Origin: Hemibagrus wyckioides
Lineage: Eukaryota; Chordata; Actinopteri; Siluriformes; Bagridae
DNA: 64,000 nt
NCBI RefSeq assembly: GCF_019097595.1
Contig: NC_080735.1
Span: forward strand, 13,204,917-13,268,916
Direction: 5' to 3'
Part shown: piece after piece, positions 1 through 47,892 of the stretch
Layout: the number at the start of each line of letters is the position of its first letter
How positions within the stretch are numbered: the stretch's first letter is position 1
Program-made: the position numbers and the translations under genes
The notes under the pieces: model-generated
Seen by the model: the letters and a program-made list of their open reading frames with translations, nothing else
Database searches by the model: none
What the model was told of the DNA's origin: nothing

Positions 1-1272
1 CCTCTGATTGGTATAGCCAGCACATTAAATGGTATTTCCAATAGCCAGGATTTTCCAGGTTTACAGGTTATTATATTTGGCTTTAGGAAAAACCCTGTTC
101 TAGTTTTCTGAAGCGAAAAGTTCTGTTGTATTGCGCAGTACAAAAAGCCATTTTGTTTCAGCCTTAACTTAATCCCAGCCTTGACTTTTTAATTCCCACA
201 ACTATCTTGCCCTTGTTTCTAGTAAGATGGTTAAAGCTTTTTCTCGCAGGGACTGTCGACTCGGCTCCTTTAAATCTTTCATGCTTGAGTTGTTTTCTGT
301 TTCACTTTGTATAAAAGCTTCTGCCCTGAATGAGTATTAGTTGTTCACTGAGGCCATTATAATTGATTTAAAAAGTGACTTTTATTGTGTTAAGCTGATG
401 TCCTCAGACACTGAGAGTAGTCTACCGTTACTTGCTGTATTGTAGGCGTGTTGTTAATGGATTGTAATTTGAGCACCAATGGCAGTTGGCGATTTTGCTG
501 ACACAGTTCGCATCCGAGAGAAAATGTAGGAAATTTCCAAGAGATGCTTTAGTCAGACGTAGAGGAGTGGGAATGTCAACGGCAAAGATCGAGAGATGTA
601 TGATGTAAATCTAGAGGTGTGGTGGATAACCAGAGATCTGAGAGAGATCAAGAGAGAGTGTCTCAGACCAGTGTTTCACCATCACTGGAGTATCTCCATG
701 TCTTAATGGGGTTCTTCAGAAGCAACCACATGTCCAAGAGTTCTGTCGTAATTGGCATCAGCCTAGATTGGGTATCAAACTCGGAACTTCTCTTGAAACA
801 TGGCTTGCTAGACTATGTTTTTCAAAATATTTCAGGATTGTCTGCACAGGATTTTTGCCCAGTGTTAGGATAGACATAAAATAGTGTCAGGGGTAAATCA
901 GGTTCAGCCATATTGATCCTGACAAGCTCCATTGTCTGTAGGTCTGCTGGATCGCTCGTCAGTCCACTGACAGGGCTCACAGGTCATGACTCTGGAGATA
1001 GATATATGCATTCAAAGGCAATAATTTGCCCCACCAAGGTTTTTCAGTAGAATTTTACAATGTCAGAAATAAAAAAGGGAGTTTGTTCTGCTTTGACTGC
1101 CCCAGTGTGGGGTAGCTGCTAGAGTTACTAAATGGAAAGATGACGAGACAGGAGTGAATACTGTTTACACGAATATTGCGTGAAAGATGGAGACTGTGCT
1201 AGCATGTGGCTGATTTGCATGTGATGGCATGTTGCATGATACCCCTTGCTTTACTGTGTGTGTGTCTTGCAG
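1..1272. other. Upstream region of pnpla6, no gene recognised
   Basis: I see no convincing coding exon here. The 84-codon ORF at 619-873 has no recognisable domain and no exon-like context. The coding exon of pnpla6 that follows has a good acceptor (TTGCAG ending at 1272). At least one non-coding first exon and the promoter therefore lie in this stretch or left of the window; I cannot locate them. Confidence 0.4.
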
Positions 1273-1316
1273 CGCGATTTGTTCATGGACCAGTTGTGTG
1301 AAGTGCCACTGTTAGA

Positions 1317-25631
<24,315 letters not shown>

Positions 25632-26300
25632 CCAGATGTGACGTGGCGTCCTGTCGTCCTTTTTCCAAGGACGGATGAGTAGCGGCGTCCCTCCCCGTAT
25701 CCGACCGAGGAAGAGGAGTCGAGGAGGAAGTCGGACAACCAAAGATAACCGCTCATAAATACAACAGGCATCACCGCGAGCAAAACCAGTGACTCGGGCT
25801 GCTCTGGGTGTGTGATGGGAAAACAAACAAAGAAAAAAAAAAGAAGCATCACAGTGAGCAACACGGGAGTTGAGCGTTGAAAGGCTCTAACTCTCTGTTC
25901 CACCATATTGTTTTTCGTTTGTTTGTATTTTCTCCTATTAGAGACACTCTAGCTCTGATTAATGGCCAATAGAAACTGTGGGACACCATCCCAGGATATT
26001 TGTCCTGGTATAGTGACTAAAAGTGCCAGAGGTACTGGAAGCATCTGGACAGATGTGTGTGTGGTGAAGAGCTCACAGCTAAGAGTGCTGCTAGAAGTAA
26101 CCTCATTACAGAAGATAGAAAGAGTAAAGAGGAACTAACTTAGATAAACAGCTTTAAAGGTCCACTAGGAAAGATTAAGGTTCCCTAAACACTGTTTTTT
26201 TTTTTTTAAAACACTTACATTAACCAGTGTCCAGACCATCATAATAAATCATCATAGAAAAGAAATCCTCATGAACGACGAGCCACATGAATCACGCCTT

Positions 26301-26306
26301 AATAAA
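26301..26306 (+). terminator. pnpla6: Candidate pnpla6 polyadenylation signal AATAAA
   Basis: First AATAAA after the pnpla6 stop, 670 nt downstream, giving a plausible 3' UTR of about 0.7 kb. A second AATAAA lies about 50 nt further on. Which one is used cannot be told from sequence. Confidence 0.45.
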
Positions 26307-26804
26307 CTTGTCGTATCTGTGGCAAAAATAACACAAGGTTTTTAACATTTATTTAATAAAATGGAGCATGGAGAATTAAAAGCAAGATATTAAAAATTCA
26401 TATCATCCTAATTTGGGGTCACTTCATGTTTTGAATTGGACAAATATTAATCAGTGTGGTGAAGATTTAAACCAACTTTTGTTTAATGTTGAAGTTTGCG
26501 GCTGTAACTAATAATAGGGGACGAGACTACAGGCAAGACACTACAGGTGAATAGGGAGGAAACTTTTAAACACAATTGGGGGGTTTTTTTTGCCACATGA
26601 TTGTTGTTTTGTTTTGGAACTTGGAAAATTTGACAAAGTTTTATGCAAAAAAACGGCCGGAATTTGATGCAATATGCATATATTTGCACAATTAAAAGCA
26701 AAAATGTTGTCTTGTTTGGAATTACTATATTTATTTCACCGTAAAGATGCACTCAAGAGAAAGACTTTTCTTGTTTCATGAATAAATAATATGCACTGTA
26801 TATA

Positions 26805-26856
26805 CATCTATCTATCTATACATCTATCTATATATTTATATATCTATATATATATC

Positions 26857-26894
<38 letters not shown>

Positions 26895-27201
26895 TAGGCA
26901 GACAAACAGACATAGATAGATAGAGACAGACAGACAGACAGATAGATAGGCAGACAGACAGACAGAACAACAGACTGACAGACAGATATATAGGCAGACA
27001 GACAGAACAACAGACTGACAGATAGATAGATAGACAGACAGATAGATAGGCAGACAGAACAACAGATAGATAGGCAGACAGACAGACTGACCGGCCGACA
27101 GACAGACAGATAGATAGGCAGACAGACAGACAGATAGATAGATAGAGACAGACAGACAGATAGATAGATAGGCAGACAGACAGACAGAACAACAGACTGA
27201 C

Positions 27202-27272
<71 letters not shown>

Positions 27273-27332
27273 ACAACAGACAGATAGGCAGACAGACAGA
27301 CTGACCGGCCGACAGACAGACAGACAGATAGC
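26805..27332. repeat. GATA/GACA (Bkm-like) tetranucleotide array
   Basis: After an ATCT/TATA lead-in, about 450 bp of interspersed GATA and GACA units carry a higher-order pattern in which blocks of (GACA)n, a GAACAACAGACTGACA spacer and (GATA)n recur several times. It lies 1.2 kb beyond the pnpla6 stop. The ORFs of Ile-Tyr-Leu-Ser on the minus strand are repeat translation, not genes. Confidence 0.93.
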
Positions 27333-28734
27333 CATAATGTAGCTTATGCTTTCCTCAAGTCTGCAAAAAAACAGCAAAATAAACATTTTCTCTGCTGAGG
27401 GTTTTTCTCTCATTTTATTTTATTTATTTATTTTTTAATTGCTACAGTTTAAGAGAAGGCATGTTAAGATGCACTCTACCAAAACACTGCATCACGAAAC
27501 AAGGCCATTTTGTTCCCCTGTAGTGTCTTGCCCTTAATAAGGGAACCTTAATATACCTTAAAACATTCAAGTGAAACTGGACCTGATGTCTTGCAGGTAT
27601 TTGTTCAGATTGTAATAATGATATAAAAATGGCTCTGGATTGTCCAGCAGTCAGATTAATGCTACTGGAGAGTCTCGTGTACATCGGATCGGTCGTGTGA
27701 GCTACAAACGACAACATTTGGTGTACTTCCTAAGCAGGGAAAGAAGAGGAAGTGAGAAAGCGAGTGTGTGACGTGAAATGAGATGCTGCAGGATTATCTG
27801 TGTCCGGGGGAAATGAAAAGGGTGGAAGAAGTGAATCTGAGCTGCTTATTTATTTTTTTCCCCCCTTTTCAGTTATCGCACATTATTACTCATGCAAAAT
27901 CTGTTAGCACATCCTGCAGATTCTTCACAGTAGATAGAAATCCTGTTCGTTTCACTCACTCTAACAGCTCCAGATGTGTTTGCTTTTCAGTTCAAACCTC
28001 AAAACCTTTTCTTCTTCTATTCAAGCTGCCAATTATTTTGTATTTTTTCTTTTACAACTGACTTTATTCAGAAAAATGTACTCAATGCAACAAAACGATA
28101 CAGCTGTAAGGAAATAATTCTACGAGGATATAGTTTCTTCATCTAGACCGCTTTAGCATTTTGCACTGATTCATAGAATAATTTATTCGTTTTTAAAATT
28201 TTTCTTTTTTGCATTACTGTTGAAACCTAATGTAATGGATGGACACTGCTAAAGAATAAATTCTAATTAATGAAAAGTTGTGGATATTATTGTTCGATCC
28301 AACACCAAAAAAATAAATAAAAATAAACAATAATTATTATATTATTTTTATTATTATAATATAATAATAATTTATAATAATAATAATAATAATAATAAAT
28401 TCCTGGGATTCATTTTGAAAGCGATTTGGTCAGTGCTGTAGGTCAGTGTGTTGAAAACTTGGAAAACATGATGAGTGATTTAGTTTCATCTGTCTATCTC
28501 GGGTATCTTCTTTCATTTAAAGAAATTCTAGCCGAATCTAAAAAAGATCTGGAGGAGAGGAATAAAAATCGAAAGGAAGAGCTGCTTGTGGAAAAAGCCA
28601 ACTTTTTAAAAGCAAACACATTTAAAATCATTTTCTTTTATTATTATTATTTAAAAAAAATGAACCTAATTTTAATATTTAAAATTATAAATTGACCATA
28701 AAAGTTTAAAATAAAAGAGACTTCAAACACAACA

Positions 28735-30209
28735 CGCGTTTAAGTTTTTTGGATTTATTTGTTTTAAGTTCTTAAATGTTTTTTTTTTTGTTTGTTTTCT
28801 CAAAAAAATCCTGAGGTATTCACAATATAATGGCATTGAATTCATTTGAAATAGTGACGAAATGAGACTAAGAGGGATAATAAATGGAAAAAAAATTAAA
28901 AAAATAAAAATAAAAAAAAATGGAGAGAAACACAAAAAGCATGGATAATGCTGTAATGGGGGTGGGGGGTTTTCTTTTCTTTTCTTTTTCCATTTTTGTT
29001 CCATAATCAGGGCTGTATGAAATTTGAGATTTCTAGTATCTACCTACAGCACGTTAAAATCCCGCTGAATCCGACAGGCGATCCTCGTACTTGTCTAAAG
29101 CGGAAGAATAAAAGTGGCCTAATCACAGCTGTTGGCACGAAAGAAGAAAGGAAAAAGGGTTCTATCGGTGTAATCCTACAGGTTCGGGATGAACACGGAC
29201 ACGTCCTTATTGGAGACGCCAGACCCGGAAGTCTGGGCTGGAAAAGTTTGATATTAAAATGATACATTCCATTAGTCTGAAAGCAACAGCAGCTCGGAAC
29301 GGTGACGTTTAACTCTATACAGCATGAAGGAACCCAATAACGACCAGAGAACTAGGGGTAACATCATTGTCTAGAGACATGGTGTGTGTGTGTGTGTTTT
29401 TAAACAAAAAAAAAAAAAAAAGACAAGGAGACGAAGGAGCTCGAAAAGAAAGAGACACACCTTCGACACGATGTTTCTGATAGAACACATCCGACTCTTC
29501 TGTCAGAACGCCGTCATGTCTTTGTTCGGTTTGGTGTGAGAGTAGAACCCCTGAAGATTTTTCACCGTACAACATCGCGACCGTGACGGACGTTTTGGTT
29601 TTCTAAAACGTACGACGACTAAAAACCCCCGATCCGTCCCGCGCTCGCACGCGGCGATGATCTAAAACCTACGGACGTATAAACGACGACGACAACAACA
29701 ACAGCCTGAAATCAAGCAAGGATAAAAATAAAAATGTCATATTGCAAAGAGATTCAAACAAAAGGTAAGAAGACAAAGCAAAAAAGTGTCTTTTTCTAAT
29801 AAGACAATGAAAGAAAAAAAAAAAAAGTACAGAATATATATTTATATATATTTATAATATGTAAAAATCATAAATAGATAGTTTTATGCCCCTCCCATCC
29901 CATCCAGAAGTCAAATCAATGGCAGTTACATCTGAGATAACATGCAATTGATACACTTTACAGCATTGGACAAACTGATCCCTGGTCTAAACCCCGCCCC
30001 ATAACGTGAGCCCCTCCCACCCACTGCACAAGCACCGCCCACTCAACCCACCCCTGCCCCTCCCTCACCCAAATACAATCCTTAAATATGTCAGCTCATT
30101 CACACACATGAATCAAACAGGAAAGAAGAAACACTTCTCTTTTAACTCTCTCCTCTGGCTGAAGGCAAAGAAGTCCATCATCAAAACAACGAAAGGAGGT
30201 TTCACCACA

Positions 30210-30244
<35 letters not shown>

Positions 30245-33200
30245 AAGATTTAGGGCTTGAGCAAGCTGACTTGAATGACTGCATAGTGAGTATTTGGTTT
30301 ACGTACAGATGAGGGGAGGCGTATCAAATAAACTCCCATCGTACAGCGCTAGAGGAGTTCACGCCACACACACACACACACACACATTAATGCTATCGAA
30401 GCAGAGGCACTGGTGTGATCTCTGCTTCTCGTTTCACTGAGGCTAATGTCATGTACTGCTCATCGGAAATAAAAAATGAAAACAAAAACGTGCACACACA
30501 TGCTCACAGCACTGACACTGAAGAAAAACAAAACAGAACGGTCAAAAAAATATGACATTACACAAGAAAAATAAGTGTCAGCAAATAGAAGAGAGGTACA
30601 GTTGGAAAATCGGAACATTAACACTCAGAACTTGAGCTTTCCTTGGGTGTGTGGAGTAACGGTACGGGGTAAGAGAGAGCGGGATGCAGCTTCTTTTTAT
30701 CTTATTTTAACGTTGAACTGCTAAGAATTTCATGCAGGCGTCCAATCTAAGCTGAAGCCTGCCTGAGTGTGTTTACATGCACAGAATAATCTGAAACGGT
30801 TTCAAGTCCTGTAACTAGCTCTAGATTTCTTTCAGTAATGCTGCTACAAATATTTTAAACAGCAAAAGTGTCCGTCTGTATAATCAGGGTCCAAGTGCTG
30901 GATCTGATCGAATCTAATCCACTGGAGTCATTTATGCTGTGTATGCGGGTTACCTCGAGGACGTCGGATGATTCTCACAGCTATGATATGGGTATTGCTT
31001 CAGAAAGAGAAAATCGGGACCTCACGGTACTTTGTACGTTTTTATAAATCGACTCGCCTTCATGATAAATTTCTGAGTTTTTAAAGGTCTGAACCACATT
31101 ACGGTGTTTATTCAGCGTTAACCGAGACCTTCAGAAGCTGGGATTTTATTGACTTCAGATCAAAACAAACACTACAGAGAGAGTACAGTCTTTTATGCAT
31201 GATGCCAAAATCTGAAGGGTTATAATAATAATCGGGAGGATATAATCAGACCAACCGGTGCTTATCTGTAGCTTGAAAATCAGTCCAGATGATCCTCTGG
31301 TGTTGCTCCGACTTACTGTCTCCATTTCAAAATGTTTTCCCTTCTACATCTGTCTCAAATGTAGAAATATGACAATATCCCATTAACAGTATATACACAT
31401 GTGCTAAATAATCTGGGATGAAATCTAGGTGTATATTATGAATGTAAAAGTTTGGGATCACTCAAAAAATTTTATTATTTTCCGAAGGAAACACACACGG
31501 AATTGGTCTGAATAGAAAACATAGCAAGACAGGCTGACATGTCAGAGTTAGAAATAATGATCTTGATGGAAATGATGAAGGCTTTCTTCAAACTTTGCCT
31601 TTATACAAAAACATCCTGGGCATTCTAGCTGTCAATTTTTTCAATATAATCTGATGAGATTTCACCCCATGCTTCCTGGAGCATCTCCCACAAGATGGAT
31701 TAAGCTTGATGGGAGTCTTCCTCCGTGGCTGAAATATCCAAGTGATCCCAAACTTTTAAGCGGTAACCATGTGGACGCACCGGATACGTGAACTTCCGCC
31801 CGAATAATTCCGAATAATCGGATCATTAACATGCATGTAAACGACACTCGGGGAGCGTGAACATAAACGTGGCTTAGCCTGCTCTCTCTCTCTCTTATCC
31901 GCACGTGAAATTTAGCAAGCGAGCCGCACAGAAGTGCCAGAGTATCGCCGACCCGACTCGGCATTATAAACAAAAACAAAAGGATGACACTTTTAGTAAG
32001 AACAGACAGAAAGAGCAAATGACTGACTGACAAACTGACAGAACGTGACGGTGCGAAATCGAGCCGCACACGGGGTCCGGAGAGATCTTTTTTTTTTTTT
32101 TTCCTTTCAAACTGTACACATGATGCTAACTTTATAGTCTGTTTAAAGCAGATATGCCGCTAAAGATGGCAGACTGGTGGAAAAGGCCGTCTTCTAGATA
32201 TTATAATATATCGGTATAAATCCTCCTTTCTGTTGCAGCCCATCTTCCCACACTGCTTTTCAACAGAAGAAAAAAACGAAACAAAAGAACGCTACCATCC
32301 ACCACAGGACGGAACAGGCTAAAGCTAACACAAATCACACCTACATACAGGATTACAGCTAACTGCTGAAATAGAGCTCTTATATAAATATGACCACTCG
32401 CACATTTAATACTTGTTCTACCGATAATTAGTTGAAACACTGCCTTTGTATCGTGTCTAGAGCTACACACGTTGAATCAAAATGAAATAAAAAAATAAAA
32501 ACCTCCTGGATGCGATCTTCTCCTCACGTTCAGTCTTGCAGGTATTTGGTTAATTCGTAGACATTGCAACGTTTCACGTTTTTGTTTTTTTTTTGTTGTT
32601 TTTTTTGGTTTTTGGGAAAACAAAACAACTGTATATATAAAAAAAAAACAAAAAAAAAACAACCTATTGACCTTTGGGGAAAATAAAAAATAAAACGAAA
32701 GAAAAAAATATATATACTGACAGCAGCATCTAAAGCAAAAGCAGTAGCAGCATAACAATAAATAAATATAATCATCATAAAAAAAATCGACAATAAGGCA
32801 ATAAGAATAACACACTAATTGTCCCTAGCAATAAAACAAAAAACAAAACAAGTATATTGGTTTGATACCATGGAAAGCTTTTCTGCAATGTCCAGCAGTC
32901 AGTGAGGATCGAACGCTAACCTCGACACCGTCAGATTTCCACTCCGAAAACTTCAGTCACACTTTCCTTTCCCGTCTCTCGGTTCCCAACTTCCTTTAGC
33001 TTCCTTTACACACCTTTCCAAATATCGTTCTGCTTCTGTGCTCGTACGGATCCTTCTGTCGACGTACCGTGTCCCGTTTCTTCCTACCTCACTTTCTTTC
33101 TTTTCTCCTTTTTTTGGTTTTTGAAGAGCAGTGACTTCTCAGCTACGGCTTTGGTTCTGGGAAAAACGTGGCTATTCTACAAGCTGTGGCCTGATGACGA

Positions 33201-34869
33201 GGGGGTTAGAGGAGGTGCTTTGGTTTGCTGAACTTAAATGTGGAAAAAAAAAAAAAAAAATGGATAGATAGAAATGGTGGGTTTAGATGAAGCCGAAAAA
33301 CTGAACTGGAATTTATTTGTAGTCATCTTTCCATCTCTCACTTTCTCAATCTTCTTAGTAGAAATGTTTATAAAACGGCTTAACCACGATCTTCTTTTCA
33401 TCAATCACTTTATCTGAAGCTTGGTTGTAAAGAGGTTCCTGAAATTCTATTCAGAAAAGCACTTTGGAGGAGACGTTCATGATTGGTTGGTCAATACATG
33501 GATCCAAACACGCTGTGATTGGCCAGCAGCGACCGGTAAAGGATGAGTGGGAATTAACTTCCACCTTTAACACGACGAAGCACCTAAGCTACAGGTTCAA
33601 TGACGTTTCCCCAACAGCAACATTATCACTAATGCACGTTTTATTTGATCGACATGACGCTTCACTTCCTATCGAACACGATAAAGCTATCAATGAAGTC
33701 ACTGTTTATTTTGTGGCTTACATTTTTTAATGTACCCAGTCCAACATTTTGCCTTGACGATGTGATACAACGACCTCCTCCGATATCGAAAACTATTACA
33801 ATCTGAACTCTGTGGAAGATTAGTCAAAAAAAATAAAAATCACTTCCATCTGGACAATACTTACAAACTGCTAAAACTATAAAACCAGGAACGTTCCCGG
33901 CGCTTCCGCTGAAGCATGAACCAGGCGTTACGTGGGAATTATCTTTATCTACAAACACGCTTGCATACCTAAATCACCTCTCCTGGGGGGTGTATAATAA
34001 AAAATATGGTCTGGATTAAAATGCTAGAAGCTAAACTAATTTTTTTTGTCTTTACAGCAAAATAACTTCCCGTCAGCAAAGTCGATCGATAACACTTTTA
34101 AGCACTATTTTCTAACAAGTCCTAATTTTCTAACTTCGTGTTAGCTCATTTAATTTTGATATTTTCCACATATTTTCCTCGAGTTATTACTCGGACATGC
34201 GATCTGTCCGGGAAAATGAGGACTTGCCATATATTAAACTTTAGAATTAATAAGACTACTCACAAATGCACAAAACACACACACACACACACATACACAC
34301 ACCTTGGCTCAGTGTTGTTCGACTACTCTGTTCAGTCCCTGAGTAAGGGGCTAATGGAGGATGTGGAGCTAACGACCGTGGTGAAGGACACAGTATCAGT
34401 ATGAACACAGAACTGTACACACACTATGTAGGGCGGCTACACACACCGCGCAGCCATATGGCTTACACTGATTTGAAGTCAATACATGATGTAAGAAGTG
34501 ATGATATTCACAGCTGTTGCTTTACACTGTACAGTGCTCTATAGCTTATAACGGTAGTGAATGTGTATGACACTATACATGTGAACGTGCACGACTAGCG
34601 ACTCCTAAGGCTAAGGTCCGTCCTGATAAGAGTGGTGGATGAAAAAGAAAGGAAAAAATATATATAATATATATAGATATATATAAAGATAAATATAAAT
34701 AGGTTTCAAATTTACAACACACTTGCCCGTGTCTGTCTGTCAGTCATCTTTACTCTGTCTCAAACCAGCTTTGCTTTATCCCTTCCCCCTTTTCACACAC
34801 AACCCTCCATGCTCTCTCTTCATCCGTCCCTGTCCCCGTCTCGCCGTCCGCTCGTCTCAGAGTGCGCGG
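28735..34869 (-). other. map2k7: Possible long 3' UTR of map2k7, or convergent intergenic region
   Basis: No coding exon is recognised across 6.1 kb after the map2k7 stop. On the minus strand an AATAAA at about 28759-28754 is followed by a GT-rich run (GTGTTGTGTTTG) near 28735, as at a cleavage site. If used, the 3' UTR would be about 6 kb. The stretch holds A-rich and T-rich runs, short CA/TG repeats, and one short mariner-like element (31445-31758). Nearer polyadenylation sites are equally possible. Confidence 0.3.
31445..31758. mobile_element. Short mariner/Tc1-like element beside map2k7
   Basis: Inverted ends AAAAGTTTGGGATCACT and AGTGATCCCAAACTTTT bound 314 bp without an intact transposase frame. 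It lies in the putative map2k7 3' UTR. Confidence 0.78.
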
Positions 34870-45000
<10,131 letters not shown>

Positions 45001-45550
45001 ACGAGCAATGCAGCCAGAGCAGAGCAACACATGATAAACAGTTTGCTTAGTTATCACAATAAAGTCCGTTTTGTTTCTTACCAATAATATGAATTAAGCA
45101 GAATAAACACAATGAATGACCTTAAGAGAATAGTATTAACTGCATCATGGTCCAGGAAGCATGTTTATTTATGTCTACATGGCCATTCACTTTATAAACA
45201 CTCCCTCACAACCCTTCACTTCACACCCTGGTCTCATGCTAATACCACAAAGCAGCGCTCATAAAGGTTTATTGAAAAGAAAAAGGAAATTATGAGCCAG
45301 ATTTTAAGATTTGAAAACCTTTTGTTAATGCTAACTCTGAGCTGAGCCAGTTCATGGGTCGGAAAATAGAGGTTTGGTTCAGAAACTAAAAGAAAATCTT
45401 ATTTAAATCTCATCCAAATCTTATTCAGCTCCTCTTAGTCAACTAATCTTTGATAAATCTAACCTAACGCACCTAATTATGTATTACTACAGGACTAAAA
45501 GGTGCATTGGTTGATATTTTATTCTTTATTTGCAACTAACAACCTGTAAC

Positions 45551-45812
45551 AATCGGCCTCTTAGTCATTTTACAGACGCTCTCTATAAACATTCACCATT
45601 CACCTTTTCTTTCTGCCCCAATCTGCCTCTATGTCCTTTTATAGACGCTCTCTATAAACATTCACCTTCTCTTTCTGCCCCAATCTGCCTCTAAGTCCTT
45701 TTATAGACGCTCTCTATAAACATTCACCTTCTCTTTCTGCCCCAGTCGGCCTCTTAAGTCATTTTATAGACGATCTCTATAAACATTCACCTTTTCTTTC
45801 TGCCCCAATCTG
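45551..45812. repeat. Minisatellite of four about 63-bp units
   Basis: The unit contains TAGACGCTCTCTATAAACAT and CTTTCTGCCCCAATCTGCCT. Copies differ by a few substitutions and one short internal duplication (ATTCACC). It lies about 0.75 kb upstream of the map2k7 start. Confidence 0.88.
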
Positions 45813-45862
45813 AAATCAGTAAGCACCCAGCCCAGCCAGACTATGGCCTATGACGTACAGCA

Positions 45863-46345
45863 TGTGAAATAAGTATTGAACGCATCACATCAGTATAAAT
45901 ATTTCTAAAGGGGCTATTGATGTGAAATTTTCACCAGATGTTGGTAACAAAGCATGCAATCCACACATGCACGCAAAGAAATCGAACCATAGATGTCCAT
46001 AAATGAAGTTATGTGTAATAACTGTAATAAGTATTGAACACATGAAGAAAAAGGCATGGAAAGCCAAGACACCAGCTAAAATCAATCAGTAATTAGAAAG
46101 CAATCCTGCAATCGTCAGTGCAAATTAATATTAAATGGTTCAGTCCCATCTGAAGGCATATAAAAAAGGTGTCTCATTACCAAGGTGTCACACAAGAAAC
46201 ATCTCATGATGGGTAAAAGCAAAGAGCTCTCTTTCAAGACCTTCGCAACCTTTTTGTTGCAAAACATACTGGTGGCATTGGTTACAGGAGGATTTCAAAA
46301 CTTCTGAATGTTCAGTGAGCACTGTTGGGCCATAATCCGGAAGTG
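45863..46345 (+). mobile_element. Degraded Tc1-like transposon, 5' part
   Basis: Begins with the Tc1-type end TGTGAAATAAGTATTGAAC and later reads MMGKSKELS with the broken equivalents of a Tc1 helix-turn-helix (GYRRISK-like, then STVGAIIRKW-like). Frameshifts and stops; the right end is not found. Confidence 0.68.
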
Positions 46346-46349
46346 GATA

Positions 46350-47100
46350 GAATATTATCTGTTATCTGTATTGTCTGTATCTATATCTGTTTCCTTTATT
46401 TTCATATGTTCACAGTAATAATACTGTAATAATCCTGTATCTAAAAATGATCATTTAAATCATTTATCTTTCAATTTCTAGAATGGGTCTCCGGTTTGAT
46501 CCTGTGCTCAGGTTCCTGTCAGCATGGAGTTTTTGTGCATGTTCTACTCTTGTATATGTGAGTTTCCTCTGAGTTTACGCGCATCACAAAAGCATGCTGG
46601 AAGATGAACTGGTAACACTAAGTTGCCTTCGGATATGAATTAGTCGTTGAATGTGTGTGTGTGTGTGTCCGGTGCACTGTGAAGGACTGGTGTGTCATCC
46701 AGGGTCTATTCTGTCCCAGTGTTCCCAAGATCTTAGGATCAGACTGGACAATGTGACAATGCTGACCACTGTTCATCACCGAAAGTGTCTACAGTGGGGA
46801 CATAAGCATCAGAACTGGACCATGGAGCAATGAAAGAAGAATCATGTTTTCTTTTACATGTAGATGGCTGGATGTGTGTGCATCACTAACCTGGGAAAGA
46901 GATGGCACTAGGATGCACTATAGGTAGAAGGAAAGCCGGTAGAGGCAGTGTGATGTTCTGGACAATGTTCTGCTGGGAAAACTTGTCTCCTGGCATTCAT
47001 GTGGATGTTATTTTGAAACAGACCACCTACCTAAACATTGTTCCAGCCCAAGTCATGGCAACGGTATTCCTTAATGTCCTCTTTAAAAGCAGGTTAATAT
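46350..47100 (+). mobile_element. Unclassified repeat remnant, possibly Tc1-like C-terminal part
   Basis: Stretches such as GCATTCATGTGGATGTTATT resemble sequences I associate with interspersed teleost transposon copies, but there is no intact frame and no terminus. Called on resemblance only. Confidence 0.35.
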
Positions 47101-47771
47101 AATGGCTGATTAATTTATTTAGTCATTTATCTATTTATTTATTTATTTATTCATGTAGACAAACACAAAGGTTTTGTACAAGACATTTTTATAAATAGAG
47201 CTCATCTCAAACGCCGTGTAATAAGGGTACACTGGAAAGGCAGGATTCATACTGACCTCCAGATCACTGGAAACAGAAGCAGAGTGTTGTTCGATGTACT
47301 GTCCGGTTGTCACGATTGGCTGATGCACAGCCTTAAAAGACGTCTGCGGTCAAAAGGTTGACTAAGAAGTTGTGCTACAAGTTTGTCACAGTGTATTCAT
47401 CATATGCCAAAGTCCATATTACACACAAAAAAAAACTATTACATTACAACAGCCAGTGATTCCAAGAGAGGGGATAATAAAATGGGTTTAAATGGAACAA
47501 TAAAGGATGAGAAATAGTTCGCTACAGAACTAAAACAAGAAACAAACTAAAACCTCATCCTTCATTAAAAGAAAACACACATCAATTTTGGATCCAAACC
47601 AGTTATTTCCGTCAATTCAATAATTTTAAAGGTATTGGTCTAACCTTGTTTTTTTTGTTAAATATCAAGCTGTTCTTAGTTAAAATGTATGTGCTAGAGT
47701 CAGGGGTATAACCATTTGGATCAATTTAAACTCTTAAAACTACTAGACTGAATTGGGGCAACTACTACAAA

Positions 47772-47892
47772 TCCATCCATCCATTTTCTATACCCGCTTT
47801 ATTCCTAATTTAGGGTCACGGGGATCTGCTGGAGCCTATCCCAGGACACATTGGGCGAAAGGCAGGGGTACACCCTGGACAGGTCGCCAGTT
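47772..47892 (-). mobile_element. 3' fragment of the same SINE family
   Basis: Reverse-oriented tail starting CCATCCATCCATTTTCTATA and containing the GGATCTGCTGGAGCCTATCCC segment found in the 23911 copy. The head is missing. Confidence 0.8.

Larger units (their letters stand above)
25632..28734. other. pnpla6 3' UTR and flank
   Basis: Contains the pnpla6 3' UTR (to about 26.3 kb), the GATA/GACA array and AT-rich sequence with ATT repeats (about 28310-28397). The 28426-28695 ORF has an exon-like charged stretch but matches no family I know and lacks supporting splice sites. Confidence 0.4.

Noticed and set aside
619..873. 84-codon ORF upstream of pnpla6
   Set aside because: No recognisable domain and no splice or promoter context; length is within chance expectation.
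26836..27413. 146-185-codon Ile-Tyr-Leu-Ser-rich frames on the minus strand
   Set aside because: GATA/GACA tetranucleotide repeats open all frames; no protein family.
28426..28695. 89-codon ORF with a charged coiled-coil-like segment
   Set aside because: Ends in AT-rich Lys/Phe/Tyr runs and has no homologue I recognise; probably chance.
31662..32069. 135-codon minus-strand ORF
   Set aside because: It begins inside a mariner-like repeat and shows no domain; lies in putative UTR.
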